From NCBI GenBank assembly GCA_963693285.1, contig OY848923.1, positions 8,084,451 through 8,148,450 on the forward strand: a DNA stretch of 64,000 nt, read 5' to 3'. This document shows, in pieces, positions 41,653-64,000 of the stretch. The notes under the pieces were generated by a model. The model saw only the letters and a program-made list of their open reading frames with translations. It had not been told where the DNA came from and searched no databases. Each line of letters starts with the position of its first letter. The first letter of the stretch is position 1. The translations under genes and the position numbers were made by a program. This DNA comes from Xestospongia muta. Lineage: Eukaryota > Porifera > Demospongiae > Haplosclerida > Petrosiidae.

Positions 41653-44036
41653 TCATGGATAAAATATACTTGTAGTGACATCCACTTTTACTTTGATGAA
41701 CACAGTATCTTCTACAATAAATCCTCCTTGCATTAGTTCATTTAATGACACAAAACGAGGACAACCAGATGCTACATTCATGTCAGATTTGGGTTTCTGG
41801 AAAGAGCTGCTCAAAGGATCTGGTTGAAATATGTCAACGATATCTCGTCCTCCACACTGGTTAATTAATTTGAATGTTACTTTGTGAGTAAATGGCCACT
41901 GTAAGATATTGTCAAATTCTCCTTTCATTACAACAAAGAACAATGACATATGAGTGCCTTTACCAATACCATCTCCAAGAATGTAAAGACGTAGACACAT
42001 CTTGTAACCATAGCGACTAAATGGCAGACTAAATATTGAGGTGTATTTGCCGGTTCTTGCGTCTTCCATTCTTTGAGAAAACTGAGGTATTTTCCAAACC
42101 ATTGTACCATCATAGTTACTATTCTCCATTAGAGACAAACGAAAATCTCTATCCTCATTTTCAGAACTTTTGGTTTGAATTGCAGACTCTAAATATTGTA
42201 CTTTGTCTTGGAGTGCATAGATTGTACTATCTTTTTCAGAAAGATGTTTATGTAATTGGTCTACTTCACTTTTCGTTGCAATTAACTGTGTTAATTTATC
42301 TAATCCAGGTGTATTAGCTGAGGCCATGTCATCGAGTATATGTTGGATATCAGTATCAGGATGATAGCCTCCATCTGATTGGATCATTCGGAAATTAGGT
42401 TTAGCAGTAGCACCACGTGTAGTTGATGTATGGGGAGAAGAGCCAGCACCTGCTGCTGGCATTTCATTATTTCTTTCCATAATCTTGTGAGCATTATCTT
42501 TTTCCTCCTTTTTTAAGTAAGTGTCATCATCTCTCATTGACATAAGAGACAATACAAGCCTATCACTATCACTTGTATAATTTTCAGGGGACATAGGAAA
42601 CATGCGATATTGTAGCTCATCATCATCATCACTAGTTGTAGTAGTACTGTTCATTTCAGGGTTCATGCCAATAAACAGTTGATTTGAAGCACGTGATGTT
42701 TCATGAGGTATATCTTGGATAAAAGGGACATTAACAACATCATATGTAGAGACCGAAGTAGGAGATCTAATTTCATTCCTTTCAGCTTTTTTCATAGGAG
42801 GTGCAATCCTTAGATTAGAGAGGAAAGAAGCAATCAATAAAAAGTGAGAAACAATACCACTAGGACTTGATAAATGTTTGTCATGAACATCTCTAGTCAT
42901 CTAAAGAGACACAAAGTAGATATATTAGTATATAGTAATGACTTACCTCCTTCTTTTCAGAACAACCAATATCTTTAAATGGACAGTGAGTTATAGCTTG
43001 AGGACATGAGTCAACATGGCTGGTATACTATATAAAAAAATCAATTATTAATAAGTATATTCATTAATCATGACACTATTCATAATTATTTACTTCAAAA
43101 TGGCAAATAAGAAACCATAAAGATTACTCGCTAATTAATATTCACATTTAATAAACAAAAAATGGACTACTGGCATTAATAATTACGTTTTACTCAGCTC
43201 TACAGCTTCCAAATTTTAACCCTATCTAACATGAATCTTGTAAAACTAATTTCTTTAAAACATTTTTTGATTTTCCAAAGATGCTCAAATGTTTGACAAT
43301 GATACTATTCAATAGCAGTTAGCCCAAAAATCTTTCATATATAACATCTGTCTTGAAGGTGTCTTAGAAAAATGCACTTTTACCATATACATTCACTTTA
43401 ATAAGGAAAAAACTAAAAAATAAAAAAGAAGTTAAACTATGAATATTATTAATGCCACTGTACTACCACCTTAAAAACTCATTTTGGATGTGTAGTTGAT
43501 TTGTTTATTAGTTTGTTTATTAATACACTCACTTCAGCTGGTAATAGATATTCTTTACAATGAGGACATGCCTTTTTTTCATGAACACACATATTTAAAT
43601 GATCTCCTAAATCTCCCAGTACACCAGACCATTCACAACCATGTTTACGATTTACACAATTGACAGAGAAACGATTGATCTCTTTACGAATAAATCTATC
43701 AGGATAAAACTGGAAAAGAAACAGATAATATTAAAATCACATGACCTTGGTAAAATTTGTCTTACTGGTTTTCCATCTTCATCAGTTAGTTCCTCATTAC
43801 ATTCAGGTCTTGGACATGTTGGTTTAGGACTACAGAACTATCAACGTTATTATTGGAACATTATAATATTACTTCTTGTCAAACATCTCTTCAGCACATC
43901 CTTGGCACAGCCAATGACCACAACTCGTTTGGACAGCATCACGTAGAATATATTGACATTTTGGACATTGATATTTCTCCAATTGCTGATCAGTAAAGTG
44001 TGAGGACTGCAAGCGAACCAGCGCGTTGAAATCCAT
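41653..44036 (-). CDS. TRAF adaptor B: RING, TRAF zinc fingers, coiled coil, MATH; 577 aa
   Basis: Exons on the minus strand: 43873-44036, 43766-43829, 43533-43709, 42947-43027 and 41653-42900. Domain order and exon structure equal those of TRAF A. The RING has CPKC and CGHWLCQGC, the zinc-finger exons have CVNRKHGCEW and CVHEKKACPHCKE, and MATH runs from about 425 to 570. MATH and coiled coil are almost identical to TRAF A at the protein level, except FSRYGYK in place of FYSSRYGYK. The N-terminus differs (MDFNALVRLQSSHF), and the linker carries an extra Ser/Asp-rich segment of about 100 residues (TTTTSDDDDELQYRMF). The C-terminal ending also differs (TTSIFYP versus TTMKHP). Confidence 0.93.
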
Positions 44037-44278
44037 CTATAACGTCTTGACGCCTGGGGACTAAACAAGTCTATTCTATTTATATTCGCGTTAATGGTCA
44101 ACGCACAATGCAGTTTCTGCGTGATGTGGGTTTCCCCGGGGAAGGTCCCCCCCACACGTCAGCATAATAGTTACTATAATATGTACTGGTCACATGATGA
44201 GTATCACTAATTTAAGGCAGTAATAATACTTATTATTCATAAATCAGTCAGTGTTTCCTAGCAACCAGTCTTAAATAT

Positions 44279-48441
<4,163 letters not shown>

Positions 48442-48715
48442 ATTGTTATTTTATATTTCTAAAAATGAATGAAGAAATAGAAAAAAGAATTAAATATAAA
48501 GAATTTAGAATAGCTCACTGAGTCACTCTCTCTCTACGAACACTCCAACCTGACCAGAAGGTTATTTATAGTAACATATGATGTATGAAGGGGGCGTGGT
48601 TTAGGAGCTCGAAATTCTAAATTTAGTAACAAAAAGAATATCTTCTGCCACCTAAAACTATGTGCATTTTCATCGTATTTTATTAAAATATAACAGCAAA
48701 TACTGGAGATATAAG
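48442..48715. promoter_or_regulatory. Divergent promoter of VCP (-) and TESK-like kinase (+)
   Basis: 274 bp between start codons, no TATA box. GGGCGTGG (about 48593) fits an SP/KLF site. Confidence 0.55.
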
Positions 48716-50793
<2,078 letters not shown>

Positions 50794-50915
50794 ATGAATT
50801 TACATTTTAAAAATCAATAAAACTTATTTTTTATAATAATAAATGTGTTTTAAGTGTTTTTATTAAAAACAAATAATCCTGTAATCATCATTAATAATAT
50901 CAAGACAATGCTTCA

Positions 50916-53048
50916 TTAATTAGGTGAGGGTGTGGTCTTATCGTCATGTTTCTTATTAACATTACTAATTAAAGGGTTAGAATTTGTGGCAGGAGTATTA
51001 AAACTAACTGTATTAGATGGACTGGTAAATGGAACAGCAGCAGAACATGAAATGGGTGTGGCTTTTGTTTCCGTGGAAACAAGTGGTATGTTATGAGAAT
51101 GAGAAGACAAAGGGTTTTCTAATCTCTCTGGTTGTCGTTCTGGAGAGGATTCCGGAGATGAATGAATAGGGGGACGATCCCCTAGGACACTGTCGTCTTC
51201 ATCAAAAGAGTTGGCTGGTAACACTTGTAACGGTTCATCATTAGAATTGGGAAGAGGGCCTTTGTTTGTGGGTTCATTCTTTGAGGAATTTTTGTTGGCT
51301 CTTTGCAGAGCCTCTAATCTTCTGACCACTGCTGTATATAACTGTTGAATATCTTTTAAAGCACCCTAAATGGATGGATGAATGGATAGATAGATGAATG
51401 GATAGATGGATGGATAGATAGATGAATGGATGGATAAAGATAGATGGATGAATAAAGATAGATGGATGGATAGATGAATGGATAGATGAATGGATGGATA
51501 AAGATAGATGGATGAATAAAGATAGATGGATGGATAGATGAATGGATAGATGAATGGATGGATAAAGATAGATGGATGGATAGATGGATAAATAGATAGA
51601 TGGATGAATGGATGGATGAACATCAAACAATGGCTAAAGAGAAGATGATGGATATATTGACTAAATGGCTTGTCAAAAATAGACATACTTTTATTAAAAA
51701 GATACCAAACCCTTTATCAGGCTCTTGTGCTGTTATTCTAACACTTTGTGGGCTGGCTCTATCACAAGTCATTTGTGACCACAAGTGAGTGTTCAAGAGA
51801 ACTCGGTAGCTACCAGAGGCTCTCATAACGAGACGTGATTGGTACATACCCTCACTTTGAGGGGCATCGTTCAATCTTAGCTCACCACGCCCTCTTTCTT
51901 TCCAATTACGATGTGTAGAATCAAAAGCAAACAGTTTACAAGTAATCTAACATATGATCAGTTAATTAGTTGTTAATTAATAGGGCTATCCTCATGATTA
52001 TACCTGTAAAATATGTCTCTCTCCTTCTTCACCAGTAACAGTTTCAACCTCAGGAAGACACGGGGAGCTTTGTCCACCTCCTCCCCCAAATGTCAGCGAA
52101 TGTGACTGGAAGTTATTATCTGATTCTAGGATCGCATGAATACAAGTCACATGACCACAAACTTTACCTATATTTTCATTGGCTGGTTTGTCTTCTTTAG
52201 TCGCACCTTCTTGTGGGTGTGGTGAAGATGGAGATAGTGATAACTTACCTGCATTCTAGATAATTAAATAATAAATAAATATTAATAACTATTAATAACT
52301 TACAGTAACACGACTAGCTATCTCACGTCCAAATACAAACCCTTCTTCCTTTTCTTTAGCGTTATCTTCACTCTGTCCTCCAGACCTGTAATTAACATTT
52401 AATTAGAAGGTACTACCCCAAAATACTCACTGAGCTTGTTCTAAACACTGCATAAAGAGATTACTTCGTTTAGTGGGTGTGGCCACCTCTTCATTGTCTA
52501 ATTTTCTTTTAAGAATAGGGGAACTTGCCCCATTAAAATTTAGTGGTTTTGGACTATGTGGTGATGAGAGTTGAGGTTTATTGAACTTGAGTGTAAACTA
52601 ATTAAGTAGGTGTGGTTTGATTATGTTAATAAAGCAGGTGTAGCTTACTATATTATCTGTTTTGGGTTTAGTACTGGTATCTGAGGATGGAATTGGTCGG
52701 GTATAAGTAGCTATATTATGCAACATTATGTAACATCATATAATAACCTGTAATACTATGTAATACCTAGGTTAGATGCTGCAATAGACAATGGTGAAGG
52801 ACGAAACATGATGTTCAACCCACTTGCGGGTGTCGTCTGAGTAGAACTCCCTGCTAAATTGTTATCTTCAGGTCCTAGCTGATGCTCAGCATGACGCTGA
52901 GAGAGAAAGAGAGAGAAAACCAGAGATGAAGAGAATAAACATAATATGGGATATTTATAAGTCAAAATGCCTTATAAACTGAATATGCATTTTACTGGTG
53001 CTGAGTATGGACTAGAGTAGTACTCACTTTCTCTCCAATCTTTGCCAT
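50916..53048 (-). CDS. RANBP3: RANBP3-like Ran-binding protein, 459 aa
   Basis: RANBP3 is a nuclear CRM1 export cofactor that binds RanGTP. Nine minus-strand exons join in frame: 53028-53048, 52767-52896, 52649-52710, 52431-52597, 52304-52385, 52168-52255, 52004-52125, 51689-51946 and 50916-51365. Residues ending the middle exons have [13 protein letters not shown], the FG-type motif that precedes the Ran-binding domain. RanBD covers about 205-310: [43 protein letters not shown] and [19 protein letters not shown]. The acidic/Ser-rich C-terminus has a stretch typical of the family. Several residues here are coded by the CCACACCC octamer (TTPSPN, ATPIS, ATPTK). Intron 8 is a GGAT minisatellite. 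Confidence 0.92.
51370..51620 (+). repeat. GGATGAATGGATAGAT minisatellite in RANBP3 intron 8
   Basis: Many short units (ATGGATGGATGAATGGATAG, AAAGATAGATGGATGAAT). The His-Pro-Ser-Ile open frames across it are artefacts. Confidence 0.95.
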
Positions 53049-53385
53049 TTTCCAGAATTTTTCTCGTGGAGATAGCAAAACAACAAGTGTTGGCAAGTCG
53101 ATTGTGAACTGCGCATGCGCAGTACGTCATCTAACCTATTGAAATCACACCGTGAAGAATAAATCATAAAGGTAAGCGTTTCAGTTGATATAACTAATTT
53201 ACTTACATGTAAGTTTTTATATTAGATACTTTCAACTGTTAGTAGAGAGACAGAAGGAATTAAAACTAGCGAACAAATTCAACTACGAATGTTTTCATCG
53301 GCCATATTACTTCGCAATATACGTACATAATCGGAGAGGTGTGTCAACCGCGGTTTGTTTAAAGGACGCAGGATCGTCCGAAGAA
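53049..53385. promoter_or_regulatory. Divergent promoter of RANBP3 (-) and kinesin-13 (+)
   Basis: 337 bp between start codons, no TATA box. Contains CTGCGCATGCGCAG (53109-53122), a perfect NRF-1-type palindrome, about 65 bp from the RANBP3 ATG. Confidence 0.65.
53109..53122. promoter_or_regulatory. NRF-1-type palindrome
   Basis: CTGCGCATGCGCAG, a 14-bp perfect palindrome. Its core equals the one upstream of FRA10AC1 (5627-5638). Confidence 0.6.
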
Positions 53386-57086
<3,701 letters not shown>

Positions 57087-57379
57087 ATTCCGATATATAT
57101 ATATATATATACATATATATAGATATCACATGATCATCACATGACTATTGCATGCACAAGTAGTATTGTCATTGGCTACTGAATTATGTATCATATTATG
57201 TTGTGAGTTGTGATATTATTTATTGTTTATTTTATTGTATTTACAAACACGTTGAACGTTTAATTTACGGATGTGCACGGAAACCTTCTGAAATTTGTAT
57301 GCAATAATATGGAAGAAATTAATTGAAGTCCGTATATTTAGTATAGAAATTGTGGGCGTGGCTTATTTTAAGAAGAGCA

Positions 57380-57957
57380 ATGGGATACCAAGTTTTGGCA
57401 GGCATTCTACTAACTGTGGAATTTATTTTAGCCTTTCTGTTGGCTCTATTTCTACTACACAAGTACTCAAATATTAGAAAACAGAACCCAGTTGTGACTA
57501 TCTCGACATTAGTAGTTTGGTTCTTATCATTTGTCATTATCTTCCTGTTACCAGTTGATGTTTCTTCAGTAAGTATCACGTGATCTTTATCTCTGATATT
57601 ACTGCTATATTTTTACAGGCATTTTATCGTACGTGCTTGGATGGGAAAGCAAGTAACTGTAGTTCTAATGATGATGATAATTGTGGTCATTATTTCTGTA
57701 CTGGGGTAGCTCCTGCTTTTTGGACCAATTATAGTATTAATTGCACTCAATTATGTCAGTCAGCAACGTCACAATGTTTTGTGCCGTACTCATTTGTGTG
57801 TATGCTACCATTAAAGATCATGTGGTTTATAATATATTGGGTCTTCTTTATATTATCATGGTAATTGTGCTAGTTCTTGCTCTCTCCTAATTTCTTCCTC
57901 GTCTCTCCCTTTTCCTCTTCTTTCTCTCTCTCTTTCTCTCTCTTTCCCTCCCTTCCT

Positions 57958-57991
<34 letters not shown>

Positions 57992-60900
57992 CAGGATACT
58001 CCTTCCTTTTGTACAATCATATGTTCTTGCTGGTTACTTTTCTTTTTGGAAGAAGTTATTACGAGCTTTAATAGAGAATGCAATCTTTTATATATCTCTA
58101 TTAGTTATTGTTGTCATATTGTTTGTATATGTTGTATTAGTGAGGAAATTAATAGCTCTGTAAGTTAATAATGGATGGATGAATGGATAGATAGATAGAC
58201 AAATGGATTAATAAAACAATGGATGGATGAATGGACAGATAGATAGACAAATGGATTAATAAAACAATGGATGGATGAATGGACAGATAGATAGACAAAT
58301 GGATTAATAAAACAATGGATGGATGAATGGACAGATAGATAGACAAATGGATTAATAAAATAATGGATGGATGAATAGACAGATAGATAGACAAATGGAT
58401 TAATAAAACAATGGATGGATGAATGGACAGATAGATAGACAAATGGATTAATAAAAGAATGGATGAATGAATGGACAGATAGATAGACAAATGGATTAAT
58501 AGAACAATGGATGGATGGATGGACAGATAAAGTAATAGATATATAAATAGTTATATTATAGATATCATTACATTTTATAGGGAGGAGTTACCTTATATTG
58601 TTGCTACTGCCTCTAATACATGGGGACTTCTCATTCTAGCCTTTTTATTAGGGTATGGTTTAGTTGAAGTACCAAGGAGTTTATTTAATGCCTCACGACA
58701 CACTTACACTCTAAACCATTGCTATTTCAGAGCAGCTAAGCTCTACATTGATATGGCAGAAGCTAATGAAAACTTACAAGATATAACTGAAGTGAGAAAA
58801 ATGACGCAATGTACCTGTAGGATGTGAAATAGTAGTTATATCAATGGATGCATACTACTAATAATGGATGTATAAATAAACAATGGATGTATAGTACTAA
58901 TAATGGATACATGAGTGCTTTAATGAAAACATAATATTAATAATGGATATATAGTACTTACAATGGATGGACAATACTAACAATGGATGTATTAAATAAA
59001 CAATGGATGCATAGTACTAATAATGGATGCATAATACTAACAATGGATATATGTTCTCTAGAGAGTCAAAGTTCTCTCCCAAACTATCCATTATAACGAC
59101 CCATTGAGGAAATATCTCGACAGAATTATTAAAAGGTTTCCAGACGACTTTCAAACTCAGTTCAGTAGAGGACATGATGATTTTGAGGACTTTGCTCCCA
59201 GTGAGGATGCCCTCTCTAAAAGTTCATTAGAAAAGTTATTTAAGAAAGTAACGAAAAATGTACGACTAGCATATTCTACTAAAGTGTAAGTTAATGAATG
59301 ATCATGTTTAATTGTTAAGTGTTTAATTTCTTTGTTAGACAATGGACATCATTAACAGAACAAACTCTTGATTTAGAAGATATTGAAATTAATAAAGATT
59401 CTGGAGAAAGGTGCATGTCCTGTATATCTCAGTTTATTTTAGTATATCTTAGTATATCTCAGTTTATTTTAGTATATCTTAGTATATCTTAGTATATCTC
59501 AGTTTATCTTAGTATATCTTAGTATATCTCAGTTTATCTTAGTTTATCTTAGTATATCTCAGTTTATCTTAGTATATCTTAGTATATCTCAGTTTATCTT
59601 AGTTTGTCTTAGTATATCTTAGATATATCTAAGTATATCTGAGTATATTGTTAGTATATCTCAGTATATCTTAGTATATTTTACTATATGACTGTATATT
59701 TTACTTTATAGGCAGTTTAAATCATCTGTGAGATCTAAGAAATTTGACAAAACATTTCTACGAGTTGTTGGTAATGAGAACAACTTGATAATGTCACACT
59801 CTCTCTCTTTCTCTCTTTAGAGTGGTATTGGAAAATACTTATACGTCGTTGGGTATATCGTGTAATTGCTGTTATTATAGGGTTTCTCTCATTGTGTATT
59901 GTGTGGTCTGAAGTTTTATTTGGTGTCGTGAACCCTCACCTCTCAATATTTGCCTATCTTGTATTTGTGGGACATCAATTAGGAAAATACAGTGCAATAG
60001 AAGTGAGTTGGGCTACTAAATTATTATATTTTACTGTTGTTTACTAGTTGTTATCAGTAGTGGTTGTTGCTTACCTCAGCTTCTGTGCATATTACACTGT
60101 TTTCAAGATCAGAATTTTCAATTTATACTTCCTAGCTCCCAAACACTCGACTGATGAATATTCATTATTATTTAGCGCTGTGTAAGTTATAATGTGTTAG
60201 TTAAATTATTGGATTATATATCTCTAGTCTTCTCAGTCGACTAGCATTGCCTATTTGTTTAAACTATTTGTACATGATCCAAGTGGTTAGATTAGAATAT
60301 CACGATGATGATGATGCTGTCCCTCGAACTGCTTTTGCTGACGTAAGTTATATACTGTAGAAAAAATGTATATATTTTATTAACTTTATTGAATAATTTG
60401 TCATTAATAATATACCGTGCTATATTAACATTATATTAGCATTATATTAACATTATATTAACATTATATTAACATTATGTTAACATGTATTCATTACATA
60501 GGCTAATGGAAACACTGACTTGATTCCTTGGTTATCAAGTTATGTTTACTGGTTATATCCAGTGTTGATATTATTAATATGTATTGCTACACTCCTTTCA
60601 CTTGGAAGTAGACTGTCGTCTCTTCTCGGTTATCAGAAGTTTATGGGTGAAGATGACTTCTCTGCTGATTATATTGATGAGGGGAAGGCCCTTATGAAAC
60701 GAGGTATGACATCATTATGATATCATTTAATATAATCATTTACATAGAGAGACGATTAAGAGAGAAAAGTTTACGTGAATGTGGGCGTGTCATAGTCAGC
60801 CAGGTAATCATTGTTGTAATTATTAGGTTAATTAACTGGGGCATTATAGTTACACTCAGAGAGAGTGGATGAAATTTTACGTGAGAGAGACAAAGGTGTA

Positions 60901-61137
60901 CGCAGAGAGAGACGTCCCTCACACAATGATGACGATCATCTAGGACGTCTCTGGGGAAAAGCAAAGGGATTTGCCACTAGTAAAAAAGTCACTTTACAAG
61001 CAAAATATTCCAATAAAAATGGAGAGGATAATGTAGAATTATTAGATGCTGAAAATCCATCTTTATCTTCTAATGGATATTCTAGTAATAGATACTCACG
61101 TACTGCTGGACAAAAAGGTATATTTGATGATATTTAA
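57380..61137 (+). CDS. LMBRD2: LMBRD2-like multipass membrane protein, 708 aa
   Basis: LMBRD2 is a plasma-membrane protein of the LMBR1 family, linked in other animals to GPCR regulation. Thirteen exons join in frame: 57380-57568, 57619-57860, 57995-58159, 58581-58791, 59062-59285, 59339-59410, 59712-59770, 59821-60002, 60048-60181, 60228-60342, 60502-60703, 60748-60803 and 60862-61137. About nine membrane helices, starting with [18 protein letters not shown] and [18 protein letters not shown]. Family motifs include [51 protein letters not shown]-like VFKIRIFN and [13 protein letters not shown]. The tail ends KGIFDDI (human: DIFNDV). Length is close to human (695). For exon 13 I used the acceptor at 60861 because the nearer one breaks the frame. 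Confidence 0.95.
57961..57993 (+). repeat. (CT)n polypyrimidine tract, LMBRD2 exon 3 acceptor
   Basis: Run of C then CT dinucleotides directly before the acceptor. Confidence 0.85.
58169..58535 (+). repeat. 48-bp minisatellite, about seven copies, LMBRD2 intron 3
   Basis: Unit contains AATGGATTAATAAAACAATG and GGACAGATAGATAGAC; period is 48 bp. The Ser-Ile-His open frame on the other strand is an artefact. Confidence 0.95.
59420..59695 (+). repeat. AGTATATCTTAGTTTATCTC-type repeat, LMBRD2 intron 6
   Basis: About twenty-five 10-bp units alternating AGTATATCTT, AGTATATCTC and AGTTTATCTT. Confidence 0.95.
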
Positions 61138-61336
61138 TATAATCAATAAATTACATTTCTTAAAAATCCATTAATTTTAATCCCTTTTATTGAAATTTTG
61201 ATCTATCTTTACTAAAATTATAGGTACATAATTACAATTTTATTAATATTATTTATTAAAATTAAACTGTGCAACCTAATATCACTAATGACTATATTAT
61301 GTGGGTGTGGTTTTATGAGGACACACCTCTTGCTTA

Positions 61337-61363
61337 ATGGAGGATGACAAGGATTTCTTGTAA
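61337..61363 (+). promoter_or_regulatory. Upstream ORF of MFSD14, stop codon abutting the main ATG
   Basis: ATG, then codons for EDDKDFL and TAA; the next three bases are the MFSD14 ATG (TAAATGG). This juxtaposition could allow termination-reinitiation or dampen translation. The transcript start is not known, so the uORF may not be in the mRNA. Confidence 0.4.
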
Positions 61364-63834
<2,471 letters not shown>

Positions 63835-64000
63835 TGTAATGTGATTTTAATAGTCATTAATATAAACCAAGCTAATTCAGTATCTTATACCACAAGGCAC
63901 TTATAAAAGTCATTGTAAGCAGATGCTTAGAAATTTTGTTAGAGTCTGAAAAATGACTAAAGAGACTCATTAATTTACATGTACATGTACTAGAAAACAA
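63835..64000. other. 3' flank of MFSD14
   Basis: AT-rich, no further gene seen before the right edge. Confidence 0.6.

Noticed and set aside
44120..44155. kappaB sites upstream of TRAF B
   Set aside because: G/C-rich runs are present but do not fit GGGRNNYYCC as TRAF A's do; too degenerate to annotate.
51274..51686. Ser-Ile-His-Pro open frames
   Set aside because: Artefact of the GGAT minisatellite; the same applies to 15272-15547 and 58149-58490.

Overview
The window is 64 kb of animal nuclear DNA. It is strongly AT-rich, with GT-AG introns that are often only 40-300 bp, many simple repeats and minisatellites, and closely packed genes. The conserved proteins (MIER, FRA10AC1, SPATA1, DIMT1, SETD9, TRAF, VCP/p97, TESK, RANBP3, kinesin-13, LMBRD2, MFSD14) are metazoan in type. 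The compactness and divergent gene pairs fit an early-branching animal. My best guess is a demosponge (Amphimedon-like), which is an inference from style, not a database result. I joined exons by hand, checking splice sites and reading phase; 17 of the 19 complete models close in frame from ATG to stop with no forced choices, and alternatives for the others are stated.

Layout. 1-1.6 kb: 3' end of a MIER-type SANT gene (+). 2-5.3 kb: two convergent genes for unrecognised secreted proteins. 5.7-7 kb: FRA10AC1 (+). 7.9-18.5 kb: SPATA1-like (-) and DIMT1 (+) from a shared 240-bp promoter. 18.8-23.5 kb: three more secreted-protein genes. 23.7-29.9 kb: a membrane protein with coiled coil, Thr-rich stalk and EF-hands (-), divergent from an RWD+PARP-like protein (+). 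31.1-36.2 kb: SETD9 (-), divergent from a secreted subtilisin-like protease (+). 36.2-44 kb: a tandem-duplication scar with a protease pseudogene, two TRAF genes (-), TRAF fragments, a MITE-like element and a possible orphan exon. 44.3-50.8 kb: VCP/p97 (-) divergent from a TESK-like kinase (+). 50.9-57.1 kb: RANBP3 (-) divergent from kinesin-13 (+). 57.4-63.8 kb: LMBRD2 (+) and MFSD14 (+).

Most notable are five secreted-protein genes scattered over 2.2-23.5 kb. All have signal peptides, only phase-0 introns, a canonical TATA box 87-104 bp before the ATG, and a short shared motif around a cysteine in the last exon. I recognise no known family. They look like a lineage-specific family of helical secreted proteins, possibly ligands; the ligand role is inference. 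Other notable points: two abutting kappaB-type sites upstream of one TRAF gene; an RWD-PARP fusion that keeps an H-Y-E triad; NRF-1-type palindromes at two housekeeping promoters; and a GGGTGTGG motif that recurs in introns and even in coding exons.
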